A stretch of DNA of 64,000 bases from Streptomyces qinglanensis (GCF_900111245.1 NZ_FOGO01000001.1:434001-498000), one strand, 5' to 3'. Positions 20,775 to 29,890 are shown, counted from the first letter of the stretch. Made by a program: numbers and translations. Notes: generated by a model not told the origin, from the sequence alone.

Positions 20775-21247
20775 TTGCCGGCCTCGGACGCCTCGGCGCC
20801 GCCCGCCTCGACGCGCTTCTTCAGCCCGTCGAGCGCGCGGTCGATGATGACCTTCTCCGCCTTGCGCTTGATCATGCCGAGCATGGGGATCTTGACGTCG
20901 ACGGTGAGCTGGTAGGTGACCTCGGTGCGCGCGCCGCCGCCGACCGGAGTGAGCCGGTAGAGGCCGTCCAGGGAGCGCAGCATCTGGGACCTGACCAGGG
21001 ACCAGCGCACCTCGTGCGGCTCGGCGCCGCCGATCCACTCGTAGGCAAGGGTGTGCTCGTCCTTGATGGCTCCGGCGTCCAGCAGCAGGCGCACCTGTTC
21101 GGCGTGGCCGTGCTCGTCCCGGCCGAGGACCTCGGCCTCCTTCACCTCGCCGGCCCACTCCGGGTAGCGGGGGAAGTCGGAGATCACGCTCATCACGGCC
21201 TCGGGCGCCGCGTCGACGGTGATGCTCGAGCTGGTGTGTTCCGCCAT
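20771..21247 (-). CDS. SRPBCC-family protein (polyketide cyclase/START-like)
   Basis: 158 aa, one START-like fold: SSITVDAAPEAVMSVISDFPRYPEW at the N-terminus, VRWSLVRSQMLRSLDGLYRLTP in the middle and a C-terminal helix. The fold binds hydrophobic ligands; homologues include Coq10-like lipid binders. The ligand here is unknown. ATG 21247 was preferred over 21253 because GGAGG at 21257-21261 is well spaced for it. The stop overlaps the following ArsA-like gene by 4 nt, so the two products are probably made in fixed ratio and may act together. Confidence 0.85.
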   Translation of the reverse strand: MAEHTSSSITVDAAPEAVMSVISDFPRYPEWAGEVKEAEVLGRDEHGHAEQVRLLLDAGAIKDEHTLAYEWIGGAEPHEVRWSLVRSQMLRSLDGLYRLTPVGGGARTEVTYQLTVDVKIPMLGMIKRKAEKVIIDRALDGLKKRVEAGGAEASEAGN

Positions 21248-21398
21248 CGCCATGGCCCTCCGATATACCGTGTCCGATTGATCCACCGCGCGATACCCGC
21301 CGCGCGTGGACGGGACCGTGCGGGATGCCCGCCGGGGTGCGGGGACGCGTCTGCCGTCGAAGGCTACCCCGCGCCCTTTCGGCGTCGCGCCGCACGGG

Positions 21399-22160
21399 TC
21401 ACCACTCCAGCACCCAGGGGGTCCCGGTGGCGTTGAAGTGGCCGACGTTGACGCATTCGGTGGCGCCGATCCGCATCCGCCGGACCAGCGGCTGATGGAC
21501 GTGGCCGAAAAGGTGGTAGCGCGGCCGCACCTCGTGCAGCGCCTCCAGCAGGTGCGTGCTGCCCCGCTCGAAGCGGCGCGCGACGGTGTCGTAGCACAGC
21601 TCGGGCACTTCGGGCGGGATGTGGGTGCACAGCACGTCGACCTCGCCCAGCGCGGCGACCTTCGCCGCGTAGGTCTCCTCGTCGATCTCGTAGGGCGTGC
21701 GCATCGGGGTGCGCAGACCGCCGCCGACGAAGCCGAACCGCCACCCCCCGATGTCCGCCGTCTCACCGTCGAGGACCCGGACGCCCTCGGGCGCGTACTC
21801 CGGCCACAGCGGCGGCACGTCGACGTTGCCGTAGGTGGCGTACGTGGGCGTGGGGAAGGCGGCGAACAGTTCGGCGTACTGCTTGCGCACCGCCCGCTCC
21901 GTCGCCGCCTCACGGTCGATCCCGGCCCACAGGTCCCGGGCGAAGGCGCGGGCCTCGGTGAAGCGCCGGGCCGTGCGCAGGGCGACGATGCGGTCCGCGT
22001 TCTCGACGCCGAACAGGTCGGGGAAGATGCCGCGCGAGTGGTCGGCATAGTCCAGGTAGAGCACGAGGTCTCCCAGGCAGACCAGCGCGTCCGCGCCCTC
22101 GCCCGCCTTCCCGAGGTCGGCGCTGTTGCCGTGTACGTCGCTGACCACGTGGACTCGCAT
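21399..22160 (-). CDS. Calcineurin-like metallophosphoesterase
   Basis: 253 aa. All metal motifs are present: SDVHGN (residues 7-12), CLGDLVLY, YGNVD, CTHIPPE and LFGHVHQP. This is a complete dinuclear-metal phosphoesterase site. Close families include phosphodiesterases and DNA-repair nucleases; the substrate cannot be named. No signal peptide or membrane segment. The ATG is unambiguous. It is transcribed in the same direction as the SRPBCC/ArsA-like pair, 151 nt upstream of it. Confidence 0.88.
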   Translation of the reverse strand: MRVHVVSDVHGNSADLGKAGEGADALVCLGDLVLYLDYADHSRGIFPDLFGVENADRIVALRTARRFTEARAFARDLWAGIDREAATERAVRKQYAELFAAFPTPTYATYGNVDVPPLWPEYAPEGVRVLDGETADIGGWRFGFVGGGLRTPMRTPYEIDEETYAAKVAALGEVDVLCTHIPPEVPELCYDTVARRFERGSTHLLEALHEVRPRYHLFGHVHQPLVRRMRIGATECVNVGHFNATGTPWVLEW

Positions 22161-22514
22161 GCGCCCACCCTAGGTCTCCCCGCGCGCACCCGGGAGAGGG
22201 AGCCGCTCTCGGGCAGCGGGCGCGGGCCGCCGCTCCCGTGCGCCGGAGTGGCCGAAAAGTGCGGTAAGCCCCGCTGTTCCCGCTCTCTCCCCCTCGCGAC
22301 TTCCGTGTCCGTGAACACCTCGACTAGGCTGCTATCAGCCATCTCCACCTGTGACGCACAAAACATCTGCGCGCCACCCTCTACCCCCACCCCCATACCG
22401 ATGGGTAACGTCCGGGCCGTCATTCTTCCGGGATCGTCCGCCGACCCTGGACCGAGCCAACGGAGGCCGGCCCCCGCGGCCCCCTTTTTGGCGCGCCGAC
22501 GAGGAGCAGCAGTC
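22161..22514. other. Divergent promoter region, phosphoesterase/acyl-CoA ligase
   Basis: No gene was seen in these 354 nt. A TAGGCT -10-like box at 22325-22330 for the ligase has only a poor TTCCGT 18 nt upstream. The Shine-Dalgarno GAGGAG (22501-22506) precedes the ligase TTG start by 8 nt. A short C/T-rich run near 22480-22490 is not a convincing terminator. Confidence 0.4.
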
Positions 22515-24338
22515 TTGCGCGAGTACAGCCTTCCGGCCCTCTACGAAGTCCCCGCAGAGGGAAACCTGACGGACCTCATCCGCCGGAACGCGGCTCAGCA
22601 CCCGGATCTCCCCGTCATCGGGCGCAAGCGCGACGGCCGCTGGGAGGACCTGACCGCCGCCGCGTTCCTCGCCGAGGTGCGGCAGGCCGCCAAGGGCCTG
22701 ATAGCGGCGGGCGTGGAACCCGGCGACCGGGTGGGCCTGATGTCCCGCACCCGCTACGAGTGGACGCTGCTGGACTTCGCCGTCTGGAGCGCGGGCGGCG
22801 TCACCGTCCCCGTCTACGAGACCAGCTCTCCCGAGCAGATCTCCTGGATCCTGGGCGACTCCGGCGCCGTCGCCTGCCTGGTGGAGACCGACGCGCACAC
22901 CGCTGCCGTGGACTCCGTGCGCGACCGGCTGCCCGCGCTGCGGGACGTGTGGCAGATCGAGCCCGCGGACACCGGGGAGAGCGCCGAGGCGCACACCGCC
23001 GTCGCCCGGCTCGCCGCGCTCGGCGCCGGGATCAGCGACGAGCAGGTCGAGGAGCGCAGCTCCGCCGCCGACGCCGACTCCCCCGCCACCATCGTCTACA
23101 CCTCCGGCACCACCGGCCGCCCCAAGGGCTGCGTGCTCACCCACCGCAGCTTCTTCGCGGAGTGCGGGAACGTCGTCGAGCGGCTGCGCCCGATGTTCCG
23201 GCCCGGCGAGGGATCGGTGCTGCTGTTCCTGCCGGTCGCCCACGTCTTCGGACGGCTGGTGCAGGTGGCGGCCGTGATGGCGCCGATCAAGCTGGGGCAC
23301 GCCTCCGACCTGCGGAACCTCACCGACGAGCTGGGTTCCTTCCGCCCGACGATGGTGCTGGGCGTCCCCCGCGTCTTCGAGAAGGTCTTCAACTCCGCGC
23401 GGGCGCAGGCCGTCGCCGGCGGCAAGGGCAGGATCTTCGACCGCGCCGCCGCAGTCGCCGGCGCCTACAGCCGCGCCCTGGACGACCCGGCCGGGCCCTC
23501 CCTCAAGCTGCGGATCCAGCACAAGGTCTTCGACAAGCTGGTCTACAGCAAGCTGCGGGCCGTGCTGGGCGGGCGGGCCACCCATGCCATATCCGGCGGC
23601 GCCCCGCTGGGCGCGCGGCTGGGCCACTTCTTCCGCGGCGTCGGCTTCACCGTGCTGGAGGGCTACGGACTGACCGAGTCCTGCGCCGCGACCGCCTTCA
23701 ACCCCTACGACCGGCCCCAGATCGGCACCGTGGGGCAGCCGCTGCCGGGCTCCGTGGTGCGGATCGCCGACGACGGCGAGGTGCTGCTGCACGGCGAGCA
23801 CCTGTTCACCGGCTACTGGAACAACCAGCAGGCGAGCGACGAGGCTCTGGCCGACGGCTGGTTCCACACCGGCGACCTGGGCACTCTGGACGCCGACGGC
23901 TATCTGACCATCACCGGGCGCAAGAAGGAGATCCTGGTCACCGCGGGCGGCAAGAACGTCGCCCCGGCCGTGATCGAGGACCGCATCCGGGCGCACGCGC
24001 TCGTCGCCGAGTGCATGGTGGTCGGCGACGGCCGCCCCTTCGTCGGCGCGCTGCTGACCGTGGACGAGGAGTTCCTGCCGCGCTGGGCCGCCGAGCACGG
24101 CAAGGAGCAGCTCGCCCACGAGGAGCTGCTGGCCGACCCGGAGCTGCTCGCCGAGCTCCAGACCGCCGTGGACGAGGGCAACAAGGCCGTCTCCAAGGCC
24201 GAGTCGGTCCGCAAGTTCCGGGTGCTGCGGGAGCAGTTCACCGAGGACTCCGGCCATGTCACCCCCTCCCTGAAGCTCAAGCGGGGCGTGGTCGCCAAGG
24301 ACTTCGCCGACGAGATCGAGGCGCTCTACACGGCGTAG
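22515..24338 (+). CDS. fadD: Long-chain fatty acid-CoA ligase (FadD15 type)
   Basis: 607 aa. The adenylate-forming fold has the P-loop-like TIVYTSGTTGRPKG, the acyl/adenine motif GYGLTESCAA, the hinge YLTITGRKKEILVT, and the C-terminal Lys in VTPSLKLKRG. It activates long-chain fatty acids with ATP and CoA for lipid synthesis or beta-oxidation. The start is TTG 22515 (LREYSLPALYEVP): GAGGAG lies 8 nt upstream and the sequence matches the family N-terminus. Frame-open codons far upstream are unrelated. It converges with the mannosyltransferase gene. Confidence 0.94.
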   Translation: MREYSLPALYEVPAEGNLTDLIRRNAAQHPDLPVIGRKRDGRWEDLTAAAFLAEVRQAAKGLIAAGVEPGDRVGLMSRTRYEWTLLDFAVWSAGGVTVPVYETSSPEQISWILGDSGAVACLVETDAHTAAVDSVRDRLPALRDVWQIEPADTGESAEAHTAVARLAALGAGISDEQVEERSSAADADSPATIVYTSGTTGRPKGCVLTHRSFFAECGNVVERLRPMFRPGEGSVLLFLPVAHVFGRLVQVAAVMAPIKLGHASDLRNLTDELGSFRPTMVLGVPRVFEKVFNSARAQAVAGGKGRIFDRAAAVAGAYSRALDDPAGPSLKLRIQHKVFDKLVYSKLRAVLGGRATHAISGGAPLGARLGHFFRGVGFTVLEGYGLTESCAATAFNPYDRPQIGTVGQPLPGSVVRIADDGEVLLHGEHLFTGYWNNQQASDEALADGWFHTGDLGTLDADGYLTITGRKKEILVTAGGKNVAPAVIEDRIRAHALVAECMVVGDGRPFVGALLTVDEEFLPRWAAEHGKEQLAHEELLADPELLAELQTAVDEGNKAVSKAESVRKFRVLREQFTEDSGHVTPSLKLKRGVVAKDFADEIEALYTA

Positions 24339-24401
24339 GCGCGCACCGCGCGGGTCCCGTGCCGCACCCGGGCTCGGGGGCGCGAGCCGCCCGGTGGCAG
24401 G

Positions 24402-25544
24402 TCACAGCAGTTCGCGCAGCCGTTCGGCCAACAGGTCCCAGCGCCAGCGCTCCTCCACCCACTGGCGGCCCCGGGTGCCCATCCGGGTGCGCAGCGCGGG
24501 GTCACGGAGGAGTTCGACCAGGCGGTCCGCGGTCTGCGCGGGGCTGCCACCGGGGACGACGTGGCCGGTCTCGCCGTCCAGCACGGCGTCCGGCGCGCCG
24601 CCGGAGTCCCCGGCGACGACGGGCAGTCCGGTCGCGGACGCCTCCAGGTAGACGATGCCGAGCCCCTCCACGTCCAGCCCGCCGCGCCGGGTGCGGCACG
24701 GCATCGCGAACACGTCGCCCGCGCCGTAGTGCGCGGGCAGCTCCTCCCAGGCGACCGGGCCGGTGAAGCGCACGGCGTCGGTGAGTCCCCGGGAGGCGGC
24801 CAGCCGCTCCAGATCGGTGCGGTGGGGGCCGCCGCCGACGATCAGCAGCACCGCGTCGGGTACGGCCTCCAGCACCCGGGGCATGGCCTCGACGAGGGTG
24901 TCCTGCCCCTTGCGGCGCACCAGGCGCGAGACACACACGACCACCGGCCGGTCGGTCAGGCCCAGCCGGGCCCGGACCGCGTCGCCGCCCGAACCGGGGT
25001 GGAAGGTCTTCTCGTCGACGCCGGGCGGCAGTTGCACCATCCGTGCCGCGGCCGCGGGGGAGAGCGCGGCGGCGATCCGGCGGCGGGTGTAGTCGCCGAG
25101 GTAGGTGAGGGTGTCGGTGCCGTCGCCGATCCTGCGCAGCAGACCGCGTGCCACGGGGAGCTGCGCCCAGCCCGCCTCGTGGCCGTGCGTGGTGGCCACG
25201 AGGCGCTCGGCTCCCGCCTTGCGCAGCGCGGGCGCCATCAGTCCGAGGGGTGCGGCGGCCCCGAACCACACCGCGCGGCAGCCGTGCTCCGCGAGCAGCG
25301 AGCAGGCACGCTTGGTCACCCGCGGAGTGGGCAGCAGCATCGTCGTACGGTCGCGGACCACTGTGAAAGGCTGCTCGGCGTCGAACGCCGCGGTGGCCTC
25401 CGCGCCCTCGCGGCCCCGCTTCCAGGTCGAGGCGTAGACAACGACCTGGGACGGGTCCAGGCGCAGCGCCATGCTGTGCAGGAACGCCTGGATGCCGCCG
25501 GGGCGCGGCGGGAAGTCGTTGGTGACGATCAGGGTCTTGGACAT
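24402..25544 (-). CDS. pimB: GT4 glycosyltransferase, PimB-type phosphatidylinositol mannosyltransferase
   Basis: 380 aa, GT-B fold. The N-terminal TNDFPPRPGGIQAFLHSMA loop binds GDP-sugar, ATTHGHEAGW lies in the acceptor side, and CVSRLVRRKGQDTLVEA plus GLGIVYLEASATGLPVVAG (the EX7E region) are typical GT4 donor-site motifs. The best match from memory is mycobacterial PimB', which adds the second mannose to phosphatidylinositol monomannoside at the inner membrane face. The ATG is at 25544. The divergent polyprenol-type GT87 protein next door fits a role in mannosylated lipid synthesis. Acceptor specificity is inferred. Confidence 0.85.
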   Translation of the reverse strand: MSKTLIVTNDFPPRPGGIQAFLHSMALRLDPSQVVVYASTWKRGREGAEATAAFDAEQPFTVVRDRTTMLLPTPRVTKRACSLLAEHGCRAVWFGAAAPLGLMAPALRKAGAERLVATTHGHEAGWAQLPVARGLLRRIGDGTDTLTYLGDYTRRRIAAALSPAAAARMVQLPPGVDEKTFHPGSGGDAVRARLGLTDRPVVVCVSRLVRRKGQDTLVEAMPRVLEAVPDAVLLIVGGGPHRTDLERLAASRGLTDAVRFTGPVAWEELPAHYGAGDVFAMPCRTRRGGLDVEGLGIVYLEASATGLPVVAGDSGGAPDAVLDGETGHVVPGGSPAQTADRLVELLRDPALRTRMGTRGRQWVEERWRWDLLAERLRELL

Positions 25545-25619
25545 CGCCGCCGACAGTACCGCGCGACGGTCCGGCCGGAGCGGGTGGCGGCGCAGCGCAG
25601 GACGTGAGGAAGGACAGGT

Positions 25620-26999
25620 GTGCGAGGCGAGCCGAGGAGGGCCCGCGGTGCGGTGGCGCCCGTGCTGGTGTGGTCGGTCACCCGGGCGGTGCTGCTGCTC
25701 TGCGTCTTCAAGGTCCTCACCGTGCCCGGCGGGATGGACATCACGTCCGACGTCTCGGTCATCTACCACGGCTGGTTCGGGCAGTTGAGCGACGGAACGT
25801 TTCCGTCCGACGATGTGACCTGGCAGTACCCGCCCGGCGCCGCACTGGTGATCCTCTCCCCCGGGCTGCTCACCGGGCTGCTGCCGATCGGCTACGCCTC
25901 CGCGTTCTTCGTGGTGGCCTGCGCCGCCGACGCGGTGGTGCTCGGACTGCTGCTGTACGCCGCGCGGCGGCGCGGGCCGCGCGCCCCGGCGGCCGGACTG
26001 CGCGGCCGGGCCGGGGTGTGGGCGTGGGTCGTCGGAGTGCCGCTGCTGGGGCCGACCGCGTATGCGCGCTACGACCTGATGGTGACCGTGCCCGCGGTCG
26101 CGGCGCTGCTGGCCGCCGCCCGGCACCCTCGTGCGGCGGGAGTGCTGGCCGGGCTGGGGGCGCTGGTGAAGGTGTGGCCGCTCCTGCTGCTGCTCGGCAC
26201 CCCGCGCGGCCGGGCGACCCGCGCCGCCTGGCTCAGCGCGCTGCTGACCGTGCTGCTGGTGACGGCGGGGTTCGCCGCCGCGATGCCGGGTGCACTGGAC
26301 TTCCTGTCCGCGCAGCGCGGCCGGGGAACCGAGGTGGAGTCCGTCGGCTCACTGGTCCTGCACGCCGCCCGGCAGTTCGGGTGGCAGGGCCAGGTGCTGC
26401 TGCGGTACGGCTCGATGGAGTTCGTGGGCCCGGGTGTGCAGACCGTGAGCACCGTCGCCGTGGCGCTGACGGGTGCGGTGTTCGGCTGGCTGCTGCTGTG
26501 GCGGCTGCGGGCGCGGCACTGGTCGCCGACCACCCTGGCGGACGCCGCCCTCGCCGCCGTGCTGCTGTTCGTGGTCACGAGCCGGGTGCTGAGCCCGCAG
26601 TACCTGATCTGGCTGCTGGGGCTGGCCGCGGTGTGCCTGACGCTGCGGGCCGGGCGCCAGGCGCTGCCCGCGTGGCTGGTGCTGGTGGCGACCGGGCTGA
26701 CCCAGTTGGAGTTCCCCGTCTGGTTCGCCGACGTGGTCACCGGCGAGGCCCGGGGCACGAGCGTGCTGGCCCTCCGCAACCTGCTGCTGGTCGTGGCCGC
26801 CGTGCTGTCCTGCGTGCGGCTGTGGCGCTCGACGGTGCCCGGCGAGCCGGAGGGCACCGCGGACCGGGACAGCGCCCGGGAGGCGGTCCCCGCCCCGCGG
26901 AGCACCGGCTCCGGCACGGAACCGGAGCGGGACGGCGTGCCCGGGACGCGCCGCCCGGACGGCGACCGGATCCCGGCGCCCGACGCGACCGGTCCCTGA
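25620..26999 (+). CDS. Polytopic GT87/DUF2029-family membrane glycosyltransferase
   Basis: 459 aa with about ten transmembrane helices. The acidic Asp-containing loop after the first helix (MDITSDVSVIYHGWF) and the YPPGAALV segment are typical of polyprenol-phosphate-mannose-dependent GT-C enzymes such as PimE. The C-terminal ~60 residues are charged and Pro-rich. The expected reaction is transfer of mannose from polyprenyl phosphate on the outer face of the membrane. GTG 25620 follows AAGGA. It diverges from the PimB-like gene across 75 nt, consistent with a joint role. Confidence 0.8.
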   Translation: MRGEPRRARGAVAPVLVWSVTRAVLLLCVFKVLTVPGGMDITSDVSVIYHGWFGQLSDGTFPSDDVTWQYPPGAALVILSPGLLTGLLPIGYASAFFVVACAADAVVLGLLLYAARRRGPRAPAAGLRGRAGVWAWVVGVPLLGPTAYARYDLMVTVPAVAALLAAARHPRAAGVLAGLGALVKVWPLLLLLGTPRGRATRAAWLSALLTVLLVTAGFAAAMPGALDFLSAQRGRGTEVESVGSLVLHAARQFGWQGQVLLRYGSMEFVGPGVQTVSTVAVALTGAVFGWLLLWRLRARHWSPTTLADAALAAVLLFVVTSRVLSPQYLIWLLGLAAVCLTLRAGRQALPAWLVLVATGLTQLEFPVWFADVVTGEARGTSVLALRNLLLVVAAVLSCVRLWRSTVPGEPEGTADRDSAREAVPAPRSTGSGTEPERDGVPGTRRPDGDRIPAPDATGP

Positions 27000-27126
27000 T
27001 CCGGGCCCCGGTCCCGGGTTCCCGGTCATGACCGTCCCCACCGTGGCCCCCGGTCCGGCGGGCCCTGAACCGGGGCCGCGGTCGCGGAGGGCGGTCCCCG
27101 ACCTGCCGCGGCCCGTGCGCAGGACT

Positions 27127-28479
27127 CTAGGGTCCCAGCACTCGGGTCGCGTACGCGCGCCAGCGCTCGGTGAACTGCTCCTTCCCCACGCCCAGTACGG
27201 ACCGCAGCGCCGCGTCCGGATCCGGGTGCCCGCCGCCGTGCGCACGGCCGGCCCGCGCGTACAGGGCGAGCAGTTTCTCGGCTCCCCACTCCTCGGCGAC
27301 CATCCGGCAGGCCAGCCAGCCGCCCTCGTAGGCGCGGGCCAGCCCGGCCGGGTCGTTGCCGAAGCGGAAGTCGGCGTCCGCGGGCAGGGCGCGCAGTGCC
27401 GGGGCGGTGCCGCCGGCCGCCGCCCGGTCGGCGACCGCACGGGCCAGCTCCGGCGCCGCCTCGCGGGGCGCCAGGTGCGAGCGGCGGTAGCCCGCCCAGT
27501 CGGCGATGCCCTCGGAGAGCCACAACGGCGTCGCCGAGGTGGTCTGCCGCCGGGTGGCGACGTGCGTCGTCTCGTGGGTCAGCACCACCTGCCGCCCCTC
27601 CTCGCTGAGCAGCCCGTAGGCCCGCGGGTTGACCACGATCCGGTCCGCCGGCGCGCGCCCGCCGCCGGGCCGGGAGGCGCCGCCCGCCTCGCCGGTGGTG
27701 ACGGCGGCGATGCCCGCGTAGGTGCCGGAGTCCGCGGCGGGCGTCCCCAGCAGGCGCGCCATCTGCCGCACCGAGGCGGGCGCCTCCAGCACGGTCCTGC
27801 GGGACCAGCCGTCCGGCCAGGTACCGGCGACGGCGGGCACCGCACGGTCGGCGGCGTCGGCGAGGGCCCGCAGTTCGGCACGGTCCCGGCCCACCCCCAG
27901 GACCAGGCTGTGCGCGCCCCGGACGACCGTCATGGCGCCCTGCTCCCACAGTTGGGAGTCGCTGCCGGACGCCTCGTCGGCGATGCGCCATCCGCCGTCC
28001 CGCCGGACGAACCGGAACCGCTCGGTCGCCGTGGTGGTGACCCGGTCGAAGTCCGCGAGCCGGTAGCGCAGCACCGCCTCGACGGTCACTGTGTCCCCCT
28101 GGGCGTTCCCCTGGGCGTTCCCCTCCGCCGTCCCGGATCCGGCGCTTCCCGCGGCCTCGCCGCCGCCCCGGTGCGGCGCTGCGACCTCGCGGACCTCGTA
28201 CGCCCAGGTGGACAGCGGCAGTCGGCGCAGGTTGTGGAAGACCTGCCGCTGTGCGCCGCGGTGGCGGGGTGCCTGCGGGTCGACGGCGTCGAGGAAGCCG
28301 CGCTCGTCACCGGCGCGCAGGGCCGCGGCCTGCCGGTCGAGCACCCGCTGGAAGGGTGCCGGGTCCCGGTCCCCCCGGTCGGCGACCACGAAGGCGCCGA
28401 GCGCACACAGCAGCGCGAGCGCCGCCGTTCCGCTCAGCGCTCGCGCGTACCGGAGGATGCCGTGCCGCCGCTCGCCCAC
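27127..28479 (-). CDS. Membrane-anchored zinc metalloprotease-like protein (HExxH)
   Basis: 450 aa. One N-terminal transmembrane helix (ALSGTAALALLCALGAFVVA) is followed by an extracytoplasmic region. A beta-rich NTF2-like segment (~40-165) comes first. The C-terminal domain has the zinc motif LTHETTHVA and a downstream Glu in WLSEGIADW, the gluzincin arrangement. It is therefore probably an active peptidase outside the membrane; its substrate is unknown. The neighbouring genes to the right are wall hydrolases. The short NAQGNAQG repeat near residue 125 comes from a tandem repeat of GGGCGTTCCCCT-like units. Confidence 0.82.
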   Translation of the reverse strand: MGERRHGILRYARALSGTAALALLCALGAFVVADRGDRDPAPFQRVLDRQAAALRAGDERGFLDAVDPQAPRHRGAQRQVFHNLRRLPLSTWAYEVREVAAPHRGGGEAAGSAGSGTAEGNAQGNAQGDTVTVEAVLRYRLADFDRVTTTATERFRFVRRDGGWRIADEASGSDSQLWEQGAMTVVRGAHSLVLGVGRDRAELRALADAADRAVPAVAGTWPDGWSRRTVLEAPASVRQMARLLGTPAADSGTYAGIAAVTTGEAGGASRPGGGRAPADRIVVNPRAYGLLSEEGRQVVLTHETTHVATRRQTTSATPLWLSEGIADWAGYRRSHLAPREAAPELARAVADRAAAGGTAPALRALPADADFRFGNDPAGLARAYEGGWLACRMVAEEWGAEKLLALYARAGRAHGGGHPDPDAALRSVLGVGKEQFTERWRAYATRVLGP

Positions 28480-28581
28480 GCCACCGAGGGTACGGGGGCG
28501 GAATCCGGGCCGGTCAGGGCGTCCCGCGCGGTCCGGCCACCGCGCACCGGGAAGCGACGGCCGAGGCTGTCGGGGCGATCG

Positions 28582-28617
28582 GGGCTGTCAGGGCTGTCAG
28601 GGCTGTCAGGGCTGTCA
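28582..28617 (+). repeat. Four tandem 9-mers at the end of the first NlpC/P60 gene
   Basis: GGGCTGTCA is repeated perfectly at 28582-28590, 28591-28599, 28600-28608 and 28609-28617, with decayed copies before it. The last unit contains the stop codon of the NlpC/P60 gene (28615-28617). Each unit supplies another in-frame TGA on the minus strand, so copy-number change would not lengthen the protein. Confidence 0.85.
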
Positions 28618-29661
28618 GGGTCTGGTGACCGCGGAGACCGGCAGCATGCCCACCGGGTCGTAGCGCACGGCGGCACCGGGGTGGGGCGCGTGGACGACCT
28701 GGCCGCCGCCCACGTACATGGCCACATGGCTGGCGTCGTCCCGGTAGATCACCAGGTCGCCGGGGCGGGCCTGGCCGAGCGGGACCTGCTGCCCGGCCGA
28801 GCGCTGGGCCTGCGAGGTGCGCGGGATCGAGGTGCCGGCCTGCCGGTACGCCCACTGGGTGAGCCCCGAGCAGTCGAAGGAGCCCGGCCCCGCGGCACCC
28901 CACGCGTAGGGCCGTCCGACGGCGGACTTGGCGGCGGCGACCGCGGCGGCGGCCCGCTGCGAGGACGGGGCCGAGCCGCCGGGACCGATGCCGGGACCGC
29001 CGGCACGGGAGCGGCGGCCGTCCCGGGAGGCGCGCTCCTCGGGGGAGAGCCGGGCCAGCAACCGACGCGCCTCGGCCAGCTTCCGCCGGACGTCCTTCTT
29101 GCGCTGTTCGAGGGTCTGCTGCAGTCCGGCGAGCTGCTCCAGCTTGCCGGCCGCCTCGGTGCGCCGCTGTCCGAGGACGCGCTGCGCGGACTGCAGCCGG
29201 CGCAGCTTGGCGAGCTGGCGGCTGCCGATGCGGTCGAGTGTCGCGGCCTTGGCGAGGTAGCTGTCGGGATCCTCGGTGAGCATCAGCGTCACCGCGGGAT
29301 CGATGCCCCCTGAGCGGTACTGCGCGCCCGCGAGCGCGCCCAGCGCGTCGCGCAGCCGGTTCACCTCGGTCTGGCTCCTGGCGACGCCGTCCTGCGCGTG
29401 GGCGACCTGCTCGCGCAGCTTGCCGGTGCGCTCGGCCACCCCGTTGTACTTCTCCGTCGCGACTTCCGCCTGCTCGTAGAGCCGGTCGATCCGGGAGTTG
29501 AGGGTGGCTGCGGAGAGCTGGCTGTCGGGCTCGGCGCCCGCTGGGGCCGCGGGGACGAGGGCGACGGCCGCGCCGGCGGCGGCGGCCGACAGCACGGTGA
29601 CCCGTGCCGGCCGGGCCTGGCCGGGCAGCGGGGTATGTCGAGGGGACCGGTGCGATGCCAC
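28615..29661 (-). CDS. Secreted NlpC/P60 peptidoglycan hydrolase (first of two paralogues)
   Basis: 348 aa. A signal peptide (VASHRSP..., hydrophobic VLSAAAAGAAVALVPAAPAGA) is followed by a ~200-residue coiled coil with the conserved AQYRSGGIDPAV segment. The C-terminal NlpC/P60 domain has Cys in SFDCSGLTQWAY, His in ASHVAMYVGGG and the polar third residue in VVHAPHPG. The family cleaves the D-Glu-meso-Dpm bond or nearby stem-peptide bonds, with the coiled coil restraining activity. GTG 29661 gives the same MASHR start as the paralogue at 30995. It has its own promoter (29703-29730). Confidence 0.9.
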   Translation of the reverse strand: MASHRSPRHTPLPGQARPARVTVLSAAAAGAAVALVPAAPAGAEPDSQLSAATLNSRIDRLYEQAEVATEKYNGVAERTGKLREQVAHAQDGVARSQTEVNRLRDALGALAGAQYRSGGIDPAVTLMLTEDPDSYLAKAATLDRIGSRQLAKLRRLQSAQRVLGQRRTEAAGKLEQLAGLQQTLEQRKKDVRRKLAEARRLLARLSPEERASRDGRRSRAGGPGIGPGGSAPSSQRAAAAVAAAKSAVGRPYAWGAAGPGSFDCSGLTQWAYRQAGTSIPRTSQAQRSAGQQVPLGQARPGDLVIYRDDASHVAMYVGGGQVVHAPHPGAAVRYDPVGMLPVSAVTRP

Positions 29662-29702
29662 TGGAGGAGGCGTTCCTTCCGCTAGGCGACGTGCGCCCGC
29701 AG

Positions 29703-29730
29703 AATGTAGCCGTGCCCCCAGGGGGGACAA
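29703..29730 (-). promoter_or_regulatory. Promoter of the first NlpC/P60 gene
   Basis: On the minus strand TTGTCC (29725-29730) and TACATT (29703-29708) are 16 nt apart, giving a ~35-nt 5' leader. This is one of the better vegetative-type promoters in the window. Confidence 0.55.
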
Positions 29731-29746
29731 AGGACCATGGACCGCC

Positions 29747-29834
29747 GGTAAGTCCGCTCCCGCGCCCCGGCGTTCACTGATCGCGCAGGTCACCGGGCGG
29801 GTGGGAAGTCCGCCCCCGCCAGGGCGGGTTCACT
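29747..29834 (-). repeat. Pair of ~32-nt imperfect direct repeats upstream of the first NlpC/P60 promoter
   Basis: On the minus strand both copies (29804-29834 and 29747-29778) begin AGTGAAC and contain GCGGACTT near the end, with a GC-rich core of differing sequence. They lie 17 and 74 nt upstream of the -35 box. That is the position expected for tandem activator sites. The binding protein is not known. Confidence 0.5.
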
Positions 29835-29890
29835 CGGAAGAGCGAAGTTTAAAGGTCATCACACTGGCGGGTGATCGTCCGGGCGGGAGC

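Noticed and set aside
27023..27034. Palindrome CGGTCATGACCG between the GT87 and zincin genes.
   Set aside because: Twelve symmetrical bases between convergent genes are unlikely to be an operator and too short for a terminator.
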